Source: Pigoraptor vietnamica (taxonomy: Eukaryota > Opisthokonta > Filasterea). Taken from it: DNA of 46,347 nucleotides. The notes beneath the pieces are model-generated. The model saw only the letters and a program-made list of their open reading frames with translations, searched no databases and had not been told where the DNA came from. A program made the position numbers and the translations under genes. Positions 9,813 through 21,000 of the stretch are shown here, piece by piece (positions within the stretch are counted from its first letter, which is position 1; every line of letters begins with the position of its first letter). Where the stretch lies: positions 1-46,347 of the forward strand of contig CALSCQ010000819.1 in assembly GCA_943704525.1 (NCBI GenBank). The letters are read 5' to 3'.

Positions 9813-10205
9813 TTTCTCACAGCTGCCTTCTGCCGTGGGGACGAAGTGGCCGGCGGTTCGCGGGCACATGCGGCCGGCGTTTTCCCTCGAAATTAATTTG
9901 AGTGCTTACAACCACTCTCCGATGCCGTCGTGGAGAGACCAGCGACCCTTCGACTTGCTCTGCTGTCCGTTGTGTGTGCGGTTGTTGTTTAGGACGAGTG
10001 CCGTTCACTTTGATCGTGCCTGTGGCTGTTGTTCTGGCGAAACAGATTTTCAATTGGCGGCTCGTGACGCATCTAAAAATAGATCGGTGATGTGTTTGCC
10101 AAAAAGTGGCATGTGTGTGTGTGCATCTGCTGTCTCTTGCGCCTTCCCACGGGCGGTGACGCGACGCCAACGCACACACTGTAGAAATGGCCCACGAGAG
10201 CAGAT
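9813..10205. other. Intergenic between two minus-strand genes
   Basis: About 390 bp that should hold the 5' flank of the Ras gene and the 3' end of the Ser-rich gene. No E-box/CRE pair, repeat or further coding exon was recognised. Confidence 0.5.
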
Positions 10206-12519
10206 TTATATCGCTGACGGGAAGTAATACGGGGCTGGGGCAGTGCTTGAGCCTTCCCCTCGCTTCTTCATGTCTCGCCGCATCTCGCGCTCTTTCATCT
10301 TCTGATCCTTCTCAAGCCCCGTCTGCATCTCAAACTGCCAGTTCCGCGACGACGACGCGTTCGCAGCCGCCGTCGACGGTGCCGTAGCCGCAGGAGCGGG
10401 TGCCACCGAATGAGCCTGCGCAGGGCCATTGGCCGCGACGGGCCGTACCGACGGCGGCGCGATGACTGCGGCCGGCGGGTGGGCATGTACGACACGGGTC
10501 GCTGGCAAAGTCGTCGCGTCGGCGAGAGCAACGACACCGCCGCGCCCATCCACGACATACCCCGCCGCACCTGGAAAGGCGTCTCGCCCTTGAACGACGT
10601 AGGTGGTCACGCCGGGATGTTGTACGAACGTCGTCCCCGGCAACTGTTGAACAAAGGTGGACGGCTCGCGACCGTCGCGGAGCACAATGCCCGACGGTAG
10701 CGTCTGCACGTACGCGACGTCCGCACCGTCGCGGTAAATGGTGTCCTGGTTTTCGTGCTTGAAGACCCACTGCGGCTTCTTCGGCTTGATCGAGCGCTGC
10801 GACACCGTATCGTCGCTCGCGATGCTCGTCGTGCTGAGCGGACTCGAGGGGACGGGCGACGACATGTCTCCCGGCGACATCGCTGCCATTGCGCTTGCGA
10901 CCTGCGGCGACGCGACGGCCGGTGCGGAGCGACGCGACGGTATCTGCATGAAAACCTGCCCTGGAGGGAGCATAATGGGCGCGACGTAGTGCTGCCCCGC
11001 AGCGTATACGGGCATGGCCGATACGAGCATGGGACCGGCCATGCTCGACTGCTGAACAAACGCCGGCTGCCCTTGCCACGCCTGCGCGGGCGCCGGCGCA
11101 TGCGGCGCGGGGGGCAACTCGAGGCCTGCTCCGCGTCACACAAGAACAGCAAGATGATCAATAAATGTTAAAAAAATAAAATAAAATAGGGAAAAAAAAA
11201 ACCACACACGAAGTGTCACGCACAGGCAGCACAGACATACGCAGCCAACGCACCCCGTGTCAGGTCCGAGAGCGACTTGCTGCGTTTCCTCGCAAGGGGC
11301 TGTCGCAAAAACGGCGGGAAGAGGGAGCCGTCGTCCATCTCGCCAAATTCGGGCTCCACACCGTCCCCCATCTCCGCACCCATGACGGCGCGCAGCACAT
11401 CCGGCGGAAGGTCAAGCGCACTCAGGCTGAACTGCGCCGCATCCGCCATATTTTGCGTCTGCCGCCGCCCCAGAGGCGCGTGTGCCGACGAATCATCGCG
11501 GGAAAACGGGTCTACGAATCCCGCGCCGAGTTCGCGCAAGTCGTTGTTGCTTTTGCTCCGCATGCGCTGCACCTTTCGCTTCGGCGCCGCCGTGCCGAGG
11601 GGTGCCGCCGCAGCGCCCGCACCGTACATCGACGCGCGCTCGTGGATGCCGAGGTTCTCACGCACCTGGTCGCTGAGCTCCCGCTTCGCCCGCTGATGAA
11701 CAAACTGCCGCCCGTGCACGGTCTGCATCTGCGCGGGAGCTGCCGAAGCAGACGAGCGCAGTGGAATGTCCGGCGCCACAAACTGCGCGTCGTTCACGAG
11801 GGCGTGCGCATCCGCGTCGGCATCCGAGGTCTGCTGCGACAGACTGCCGCGCAAACGCCGCTCGCGCGATGATATAGAGAGGCTGCGGTCCATTCTCTTG
11901 AGCTTCTGCTTTTGCACCGTCTGCTCGCCATCACCCGCAAGCGCAGCCCCAAAGTCCACCTCGGTCGCCACGCCGAGGGGTTCGTCCGGCAAAAGCGATG
12001 CGCCGCCCTGTCGCTCCGAAAGACGCAGCCCTTGCATCCGATCTGACAGTTGTCGACCCACTGAATCGTGACCAGCGCCGTCATACCGCAACTCCGGCGC
12101 GAGCATCTGCGAGATGTCGTCGCCCGCAGAGCCCCCATAGGCTCCGCTTCCGCCGAACACGTCCGCACCCTCGAGGACGGCGGTGTAAAAGGCATTGGAT
12201 CCCTGCAGCCGCATCGCAAGTCAGCGCACAGCGCACCCACTCACTATCCACATGCAGCCGCATGTCACAGTGCGCGCAATAACCAAGGACTCACGTTGCT
12301 GGTGTCGAGCAGGCGCGAGAATGACGCGTTACTCGTCGAGAAGTCGTCCGGCCGATCCAGCGCGGCGAAAATGGCGTCCTGGATGGAAGCCTGCGACAGG
12401 AAAGTTCCGCACAGCCCATGTGAGCGACATTGTAACGCACGCGCCACAGCCGTCGCGATACGGCATCCTTAACACTGTGACTACTAATAACACACCAGGT
12501 CGTCAGACGGGGCTTCCAT
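10206..12519 (-). CDS. Unrecognised Ser-rich, mostly disordered protein
   Basis: Four exons, 12519..12496, 12390..12295, 12202..11254, 11125..10206; 662 residues. I do not recognise it. The N-terminus (MEAPSDDLASIQDAIFAALD) may form a helix. Three basic-Ser clusters follow: RMDRSLSISS (about 143), RMRSKSNNDL (about 253) and RKRSKSLSDL (about 345). The last two look like copies of one motif and would suit basophilic kinases or 14-3-3 binding. The second half is Pro/Ala-rich low complexity around a more ordered piece (KPKKPQWVFKHENQDTIYRDG to about residue 560), and the C-terminus is charged (EKDQKMKEREMRRDMKKR). The third intron explains a stop at 11216: GTGCGT at 11253 joins to GCAG before 11125 and keeps one frame. 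Confidence 0.75.
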
Positions 12520-13201
12520 GGCGCAAGGCCCAAGAGGGCGCAAGAGGGCTTAATCGGAGATCAGCAAGTCCGCCCGCCGCCAACGCAGTCACGCACGAAG
12601 ACTAACGGCCACGACAGCGGCCTGTCACCGCACGCGCAAGGGCGCAGTGCCCATGGCGCAGACGGAATCGCAGTGGGAGTCGTGAACACCGGTGAGGTCC
12701 AAGTCGCTGCACCGCGAGTCCGCCTGAACTGGGACAGCAGCGCACGAAATGAGGGCAAGCGCAGGGCACACAACGCGGTTGGATGTGTTTGAGGAGGGTC
12801 GATCGACGCGGCCTTGAAGAGCTGAAGAGGCTGTGTGTGAGTTGGCTGCGGCTTTGCAACGACTGCCAAGTGGCGCTTTGCCGCGCAAAATAAACTGAAA
12901 AACGAGTCCGCAAAATACGCAAAAATGCCACGGAAATCCCAGTTCACACAGCCAGGCAGAGGGACTCGCACCGGCTGACCGTGCGAATAAATTGCGGTTG
13001 GGTTGCATTTATTGCGAGAATATCGCGCAACTGTCAATTCATTGTTGCGGACGTCATCTTTTTGTCGTTTTTTTTGTTCGATTGTTTTACCGAGTTCTCG
13101 CAATCTTTTCGCGTTGTCATGCAGTTTTTTCAGACAGCCACTCAAGAGCCGATCAGACCGGTCGATCGCAGAAAGTACCACTCCACGCACGTCTCCAAAC
13201 G

Positions 13202-13238
<37 letters not shown>

Positions 13239-13365
13239 ACGCACGCACACCACGCACCCGTGCACATGCACGCCCAAGAACGCGTGATGCTCATGGCTGA
13301 TTGAAGAGGAGGCGCGCGGCGTGGCTGTACTTCGGCAGGCTGAGTGCCGCGCGCACGTGTGAAGA
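12520..13365. promoter_or_regulatory. Divergent intergenic region with (CA)n
   Basis: Gap of 846 bp between the divergent starts of the Ser-rich gene (-) and the IQ/RVxF gene (+). It contains a (CA)n tract at 13203-13233, a T-rich stretch around 13053-13090, and CACGTG at 13354-13359 just before the plus-strand ATG. There may be a non-coding 5' exon, but I could not support one, and I saw no open reading frame with recognisable protein. Confidence 0.45.
13203..13233. repeat. (CA)n microsatellite
   Basis: About 15 CA dinucleotides, about 130 bp upstream of the ATG at 13366. Confidence 0.9.
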
Positions 13366-14639
13366 ATGGGGGCCACTGCTTCGACGGCCAAGCCCAACGG
13401 CACGGACGCCGGGTGGGTGACTGCGGCGCGCTCTTATCGGCGCCTTGTTCTGAGACGCGTCTGATTAGCCTGTGTTCGCTCTCTCTTGATTATTATTTTT
13501 TTTTTCCCGCTTTTTTCCCGTTACGCTGCTTACCATATTCCGCCGTGCTCAGTGTTGTGGCCATTCCCGTGGAACTGGAACTCGAGAACATCAACGCGGG
13601 AGATGGCACTCGCTCGCGTGACCAAGGTGCGTTGTGCGTGGGGCCGACATGCACCCCTGTTGCTGTGAGGACTGACCTGCACACGAGCAGGTTCCATGGC
13701 GGACATGTCGGTGACTTCGGCCGACCTCAAGCCGGAGCACTACAAGCGTGGCGCGGCACAGGACGAGTTCGGGCTGTCCCTTGTCTTCGAGGACAAGATC
13801 GACCTCGATGCCGCCATGCTTCTGCAGGCACACGTGCGCGGGTACATAGTGGTGAGTCCGCCGCGCTGCGCGTCCCTGGTAGCAGGGAGCCCTCGTTCGA
13901 AGTTTTCTTCACAGTTCGCCTCTCCTTTGACCAGCAACGATGGAGCACCTCGCTGTACTCGCCTAACGCCTGCCTGCTTTGCAACAACAACTCCCAGCGA
14001 AAGACTGGGCGCATTCCTCGGTTTCGCATGCGGCCGAACGAGGACGGCAATGCCACGGTCATACAGCAGCGGCGACGGAGCTCCATCGTGCCGTACACGA
14101 GCGCCCTCCGAATGTCGCGCGACCACACGCGGCGCGGTTCTGCGGTCGACAGCGAAGCCTCACCGCGCGTGCGCCCGCGCATGTCGCTAATATCGCCGGA
14201 CAACGACGAGAGCGCCATTCCGCCGCCAACGCCGCCCCGCCCACGCGCGGCCCACGGTACCGAGTCGCCCGCGCCGCTCCCGGTGATCCCTCCGCGCACC
14301 GTGTCGGTCGACGCAGGCTCGCCCACGCCCATGCATCGCGTGCCGTCCAACTCGATTCTCAAGCGGACGGGCTCTGTCGAGAATTCGATGGCGTCTCTTG
14401 GCGATGTATCCCGCATGCCCCGGAGCAGCGAGAGCCGCGGGCCCAGCCGACCGGGGTCTGTCGTCCGCATTTTCTCGGAAGGAGACCGCACAAAGAGCGT
14501 GTCGTTTGGCGGCGCCACGGTGGCCGAGGAAGGCGCCGGCGGATCGCGCGCGAGCGTTTCGGAGAAGGTGCGAATCAGCGAACTCCGGCGCATGATGAAC
14601 CGGCAGGGCAGCAACATGTCCGGCTTCAGCGATTTGTGA
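13366..14639 (+). CDS. Unrecognised protein: predicted N-myristoylated, IQ motif, RVxF
   Basis: Exons 13366..13412, 13553..13626, 13691..13851, 13998..14639; 307 residues. No family was recognised, but short motifs are clear. The protein opens MGATAST, which fits the N-myristoylation rule (Gly2, Ser/Thr6). AMLLQAHVRGYIVRKTGRI (about residues 83-102, across an exon junction) is IQ-like and may bind calmodulin. KSVSF at 260-264 fits the protein phosphatase 1 RVxF docking rule. The C-terminal two thirds are disordered with many basophilic phospho-sites (RRRSSI, RRGSAV, RPRMSL, KRTGSV, RPGSVV). A membrane-tethered Ca2+/PP1/kinase scaffold is a reasonable guess only. It is convergent with the coiled-coil gene. 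Confidence 0.75.
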
Positions 14640-14806
14640 CGGCGCGCGTGCGTGGCGCGTTGGGCGTGCGGCTGCGTGTGCATGCGCGTGCGTGTGCGTG
14701 TGGGCGTGATGGCGTGCTGGTTGCGTCTGGCGAATGCGTGCCTATACAATCTGTACAGTGCCTGTTTATGACAACGTAATGGCGTTAGTTAGTGATGGGG
14801 CGATGC

Positions 14807-17715
14807 TCAGCGCGCCCCGGAGGATGCTTCGGAAGCGGCATCATCGTCCACGGCACGGGCACCCCGGCCCCCATTCCCGCGCGCTGCGCCGTCTCTTCGC
14901 CGCAGAAGGCTGGCCAGCTGCGCCGCCGACGCGTCCTCAGAGTCGGTGCTCGCGCCGTCCTCGTGCTCGGTGTACGCTGCATAGCGCTCCTCGGTGCCCA
15001 CAGAGGATGCGCTGCGCGGTCGCACGCCGCCGGCGCCCAGCGGCACCCACGCAGCCTCACGACGCGCCTTGGACGCAAGTTCGGGGTAGAGGTCGTCGTC
15101 GTCGGTCGTGTGCCTCGCCGAAGAGCCGAGCGGCTGATCGCCCACTGGGCGGAATCGCGAGGAAAGGTGAGGCTCCGACGGCCACTGTCCGGACAGGGTA
15201 CCCGCGTCCTCGCGCGCCGAGGGCATGTAGGCCGACCCCGGCGCGTCGATGCGCACGACGCGTGCTTCCGCGTGGGAGAGAAAGTCGTCCACCGTGTCCA
15301 CGAAGCCCGTCAGGGCGCGGCGGCCGCCGGTGATGGCGTCGAGGTCGCGGCGGAGGGTCTCCACCGTCCGAGCCAGCTGATCGCGCTCCTCCTCTACCGA
15401 ACCCAGCACTCCGCGAAGCACCTGCACGTCGCTGTCCTCGCGATCCGCGGGGCGCGGCTGTGGGGCACCGGCTGCCCGTTTACCAGAGGGCGCATGGATG
15501 CGCGCCGTGCTCTCCACGGCGGACCGGGCACGCAGCTGTGCGCGCGTGGAGTCCAACTCCCGTCGCAGCCGCGCGCACTCGTCGCGGAGGCGCGATTGCT
15601 CCACCGCGAGAGACGCGCCGGCCGCCGCCTCTGTCGCTGCTACCGCCCGCGCGCCCGACGCCACAGGTTCTCGAAGCACCGACGATGCGACAGACCTTTC
15701 CGGGCGCGCGCTCTCGGGGGGCACGCGGGGAGGGTGAGCGTTACTCGCGCTACGCAGGGCTTCGTCACGCTGAGCCACGGCAGCCCGTAGCTCGTCCGCC
15801 TTTGCCCTTGCGCGGGCAGCCTCGTTCTCTGCGGCGGCGAGATTCAGCCGCGCCTGCCCGAGATCGGCCGACGCGTCGCGCAGCCGTCGCGTCAAGTCCG
15901 CGTGCGATGGGTCGCGGCACAGCGGCTCGTCCACGGCGGGTGCGGGTGCGTGCGGGGGTGCCGGCGGGGCGGGTGCGGAGATGCGGGTCTCCCTCTGCCT
16001 CGCCTCTTCGCGCAGGCGACCGATCTCAAAGCCGTCCCTTTCGGCGCGCTGGCGTAGGCCCTTGAGCTCCTCCTCAAGCACCCGCACCCGCTCCGCAAAC
16101 GCCGCGGCTTCGCTCCGCTTGCTGGACGCTTCTTCGCCAAGAGCGCTCTTCTCGCGTGCGCACGCTTGCGACGTGCACCGCCCTTGTGACGAAACGCCAT
16201 CGTCGCGGACATCAAGCGTGCGCGCGAAAAGTGGCGGCGTCCGGTGCATCTCCAGGGGGTCGTCCCTTGCGCTCTGAACGACCGCCGCCGCGTCCATTTC
16301 ACTCCGAACTCGCCGCAGCTCAGAAACGAGCTCCGAGAGGTCTTCGCGAAGAGCCGCAGCCACGTCAATGGCGCGCGCGTGGCCGCCGTCCGCGTCCCCT
16401 GCGCCCCGCCACGGCCGCAGGGACGCCCCGATCAGCGCGCGAATGGCCAGAAGCTCCGTGCGCACGGCGACCTCGGCGGCCTCGAGGACGTCCACGCGCG
16501 ACTGCAGGCGACTCGCCCGCGCGTGTGCGTCGCGCTCGCTTGCCACGCGCCCCGCCGTCTCTCCAAACTCGCGCGCCATGGTCTCGCGCTCACGCAGCGC
16601 CGCCGCACGCGCCGCGTCGAGGTCTGCCAACAGCGCGCACTTCTCCTTCGCGGCCGCCAATCGGGCGGCGCTGAGCTCGGCGAGCAGCTCTTCGCGCTCA
16701 CGCTGGGCCGCGTCGCGCAGAGACTCGAGGTCACCGCTTCGCTCGCGCGCCGCGCCCTTGCGGTATGCGTCGAATTGCAGTTGGAGAGCTTCTCGCTCGC
16801 GCGCGGCCGCCTTTTTCGAAGCGTCGAGCTCTGCCAAGAGAGCCTCCCTCTCGCGGGCGGCGGCAGCGCGTTCCGCCTCGAGTGTGCGAGAGAGTTCGTC
16901 GCGTTCCGTGAAGAGGGCGTCGCGGCGAGTGGCCGCTTCGTCCCGCTCGCCCTCCACCGCGCGCAGCCGCTGCTCGAGGCGCGCCACAGTGGCATCGCGG
17001 TCCGTCGCGAGGCTGCGGACGGCATCACGCAGCGACGCAATTTCCGCTTCCATTTTTGCGACTGTTTCCGCACGCGAGCGCTCGGACGTTTCCAAGCGGC
17101 GCAGGAGGCTCTCGGCGTCCCTGCGCGATTCGACAGCCCGTTCAGACGCATCCTTCACGCCGGCCGCAAGCGCATCACGCTCGGCCGAGACTACAGCAAG
17201 GTCGTCGTGCAGCTGTGCCACGCGCACGCGGAGCTCGTCGTTCAAAGCGCGCACTCCCTTCAGCTTCGCCTCGTACTTTGCGCGTTGAGCCTGCGACGCG
17301 AGGTCAATCTGCCGCATGACTTCGTTGATTTCGCGCTCGCAGCTCATGTCCCTGCACACGGCGACGACGAGTGGCGGCTTAGGCTCGTCGGGAAAAGCGG
17401 CGCCAACAACGACAACGGAAAAACGCATGCCAAGCGCGCACATACCCGCACGTTCCACAGCATAGTTAGAGTATTAGATACCGACACATTCGTTTACAGG
17501 CACAGCAATACCCAGGTGCGCGTACGCGCCCACACGGCATGCACACCAGCATAATGAAGTGCATACGCGACATGCACAACTAAGCACTTACCCACACACA
17601 CACACACACACACACATTGCACACACGCACACACGATTAATCGCACGTGACGCATAGCGATTAGTAAAGCCACCCACTCGCTCGCCGCCACCGGCGTGAA
17701 AGCGCGCGCCGCCAT
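14807..17715 (-). CDS. Long coiled-coil protein, unrecognised
   Basis: Two exons, 17715..17678 and 17351..14807; 860 residues. From the exon junction to about residue 350 the sequence is almost unbroken heptad-like coiled coil rich in Ala, Glu, Arg and Leu (ERDALAAGVKDASERAVE, AAREREALLAELDASKKA repeated with variation). More coiled coil lies around 420-480 and 520-690. The C-terminus is acidic and Ser-rich (TTDDDDLYPEL, GASTDSEDASAAQL). No motor, GRIP, kinase or membrane domain was seen, so it is probably structural: cytoskeletal, centrosomal or Golgi. The first exon MAARAFTPVAASE joined at GA|G is inferred; a start at the ATG at 17346 is the alternative. The 326-bp intron carries a (CA)n repeat. 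Confidence 0.7.
17593..17616. repeat. (CA)n microsatellite in the coiled-coil gene intron
   Basis: About 12 CA dinucleotides inside the proposed intron 17352-17677. Confidence 0.85.
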
Positions 17716-18030
17716 GGCTGCCTCACATCCCAGGCACCACTGCGCGACGGATGCACTGTGCGAAGGAAAGGAGAGCGAGCCTTTGTGACTGCGAATTGTG
17801 CTTGAGGATTTTCGCGCGGTTTTTGTTTTATTTCAAAGCCTGCGCGTTACAAGTGTTACACCTGAAAATTTTCCAAAGTACTCAGACACTTGACTTTGGA
17901 CTGGACTTCGCAGAAGGCGCGAAATGACAGGCGCAAGTGCCATAGAGTGGCGAAACGCCGACTTCCACGCCGCGCTCTTTTCAAAGAATGCACAGTGCCA
18001 ATCGCAAGCACGTTACTTTTAACTTTAGTT
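17716..18030. other. DIP2 3' flank and coiled-coil gene 5' flank
   Basis: 315 bp between two minus-strand genes. AATAAA on the minus strand at 17827-17832, about 200 nt past the DIP2 stop, is a good poly(A) signal candidate for DIP2. No other structure was seen. Confidence 0.5.
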
Positions 18031-21000
18031 TCAGATGTTGTAGGCGACGTGGATGGGGTCGAGCCCGCCAGCGACAAAGCCATCCCGCAAGCGAATGCGC
18101 TGCTTCTGGCCGCGCGCGTTGCACGGGACAGTGCCCGGCTGCACAAACGCAAGCACGTGGAGCACCAGCGCGTGCTCGTCGAGGACGGTCGACGTGACAA
18201 TCGGCACGAGGCTTAGCAGGTCCGCGGCGTCCGCGACCTCAATAACAGCGACAAGCAGCTTCTGAGACATGAACACGACGCTGCGGGGAGCAAGAGCAAG
18301 CGGAGTGTTAGTGCAAGGCCAACCCGTGCGCACACAATGGATCAGCTGAAGAAGCCCACCATCGGCCGTCCAGAATTTTCTTGTGGCTCCGCTCAATGCT
18401 GTGCTCCACGTCCACCGCAAAGTGCCGGTAGCCGTCGACGAAAAACGACTCCTCGATGGCGCCGACCACGTACAACGACTCGGTGGCCCCGGGACCCCCG
18501 CCGGCGCGACTGAGGAAGCCGAGATACCCCGTGCGCGCATAGAGGAGCGACTGGTTTCCGCCGGTGATTGAGCAGCGGAAGTGCGCCTTTGAGAGCTCGT
18601 CGTTGATAATCTTCAGCAGGCCATAGTACCCTTTGCCGTTGTGCGGGCTGCACACCCATATCTCGCCAATGTCGCGCCCCATGCACGGCCGCCCTGTGTC
18701 CGGATGCACAATCGCCACCTTCACGCGCGGCAGCAGCTGCGGGGCCAGCGCAAATAACAGTCAGACCTAGCATAACGGCTCCACAACAAAGCCGCAAAAC
18801 GCGACCCCACCTTCCCGGACGACGGCACGCAGATGCTGTTGGGCGACCCGCGCTCCACCACCTCGATGCGGTCCTGGTGCAGGGCCTTGAGCTGCAGGTA
18901 CACGGCGTCCAGGGTCCCCGACCGCGACGCGTCCCCCGTATCGCCCGTGCGCATCGCCACGATGGCGTTGGCGGCGCACGTGAACGGCGAGTCAATCACG
19001 CCCGGCTGCAGTCCGATCGACGCGAACGCGGCCGCAAACAGCGCGAGCAAGTCCGCGCGGGGACGCTCGGGAGAGTCCACGGAGAGGTACTTGAGGCTCG
19101 CGAGGCTGCCGGCGAGGGCCTGGGGCGTGTTTTTCGACAGCGCGCGCATGCACAGCTCAATGACCGGCACAGACGCGATCGTGGAAATGGCTGCGAGAGA
19201 TGCGCACTCGAATGAATGGGTTGGCAACAGACAACCGCATGGGAGAAACACGAACCACAGACGAGCAGGGCGTGCGCATGTTATGTCCTGTGTTTCCCCG
19301 GCGGTCCATCACACCCACCCTTGTAGCGGCCAATGGTAGAAAACCACACCGGCGGGCTCTGCTCGAGGTCCGAAAAGCCCACGAGCACGGTGGGAAAGCC
19401 GCAGTAAATGCCAACAAACGCCGCGAATGCAAGGCCCGCGCCGTTCACCGTGTCAGCGCACACGACAACGGCGCGGTTCGTCGGGTACTTGGCCGCCACC
19501 TTTTGGGCACGGCAGAAGGCGGTCATTGTCTCGTGCGCAATCTTGATGCCTGCGAGCACGCCGTTCGCCGAGATGGTGAACTCGATGTGCGAGAGGAGCT
19601 CCGCGGTCGGAGGTCGGTAGTAGTTCATTTCGGCCTTCTTCTTCGGGGCGTCCTCAATCGCGTGCAGCGCCGGCCATCCCTCCATCACGCCGGCCATCTC
19701 CTTCTGCCGCAGGGCGCGCGTCACGGCCTCCGTCGTCAGCACCGCACGCGCGTCCGCCATGTCGACGATGCGCTTGCTCGTCGCCGCCCACAGGCGCGCG
19801 TAGATGCCCGGCGGCGGCGCGCGCACGGGGACAGGCACGGCGCCGATGTACATGCAGGCGTACAAGGCCACCACAAACTCGGTGCACGTCGGAAACACGA
19901 GCGCGACGTTGTCGCCCGCGTGCAGACCGAGCTTCTCGGATAGGAACAGCGCCACGCGGGTGGCCTCGGCGTGCAGCCGCCCAAACGACAGCACAAGCGT
20001 TTCGCGCCCAGTCGAGTCGACGGACGTGACGGCCGGCGCGTCGGGCGTTGTGGTTGCACGCCACCGCAGAATTTCGGGGATGGAACGGAATTCGTCCAGA
20101 CAGCGCCCGCTCGCGTCGTCGTTGACGCGCTCGACGTCCGCGCCGGCCGAATCGGCGATTTGCGCGCCGGTGATGGCATCGCCCATCATCTTGAGTGCTG
20201 CGACAGACGGAATTCGAAGGTTAGGGTAAGCTCATGCAGACACGCGGTCGCACGCTCAGCATGCCCTGAATCACGAAGGACGTCTTACACGCACGCACAC
20301 CGCACCTTCGTTCGTCTTTGGCGCGGCCTTGGGAAGGTTCTGCACGGTCGTCGGGCGCATGACGACGTGGATGGGACTAAGGCTGCCCGAGAGGAACGCC
20401 TTCTTACAGTTGAAACTGTGCACCTGCTTCTCGCGCGTGAGGGGAAGGGTGTCTGGCGGCACGGCGACGCACCCGTACACGGCGATCGACTGCGCCTCCT
20501 CAACCAGGCCGATCATGCCCTCAATGTACTTGGAGAGGCCGTCGCCGGGATCCACGGCCGTCTCGAACGCAATCACAATCCGCTCCTCCTCATACACAGA
20601 CACGGAAAAGACCGCAACGCTGAGAAGGGGGGGGGGGGGGGGGGGGGGGGGCTGTCAATGCGGCACGCGACGGGCAAAGCACGAACAGGTCCGAATGAGC
20701 GCTGAACGCAACGACCCACCGGTCCCTGTGCACTGCGGACGGCTTCACCGCCAGCACGGCCTTCTGGATGTCGTCGAGGCTGATGTAGCGGCCCTCTGCC
20801 GTGACGCGGTGCCCGACGCCGCCCGTAACAAAGAGACGCCCGTCGTGCGTAAACCCGAGCCATCCCGTGCGCACGTACAACTCGCTCTCGTCGCGCGCGT
20901 TTCCCGGTTTCACCTGGAACGTCATCGCGCTCTTGCCCTCGAGGCCCCAGTAGCCGCTTCCCACCGACGGCCCATGCATGCAGATCTCGCCGATCTCGTC

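Noticed and set aside
9812-9869. Upstream in-frame ATG for the Ras-like gene (19 more residues)
   Set aside because: The extra residues ([19 protein letters not shown]) resemble no Ras N-terminus. Kept only as an alternative start.
11126-11253. Two separate genes at 10206-11117 and 11216-12214
   Set aside because: A GTGCGT donor at 11253 and GCAG acceptor at 11126 join them in frame, and the second piece has no good ATG of its own.
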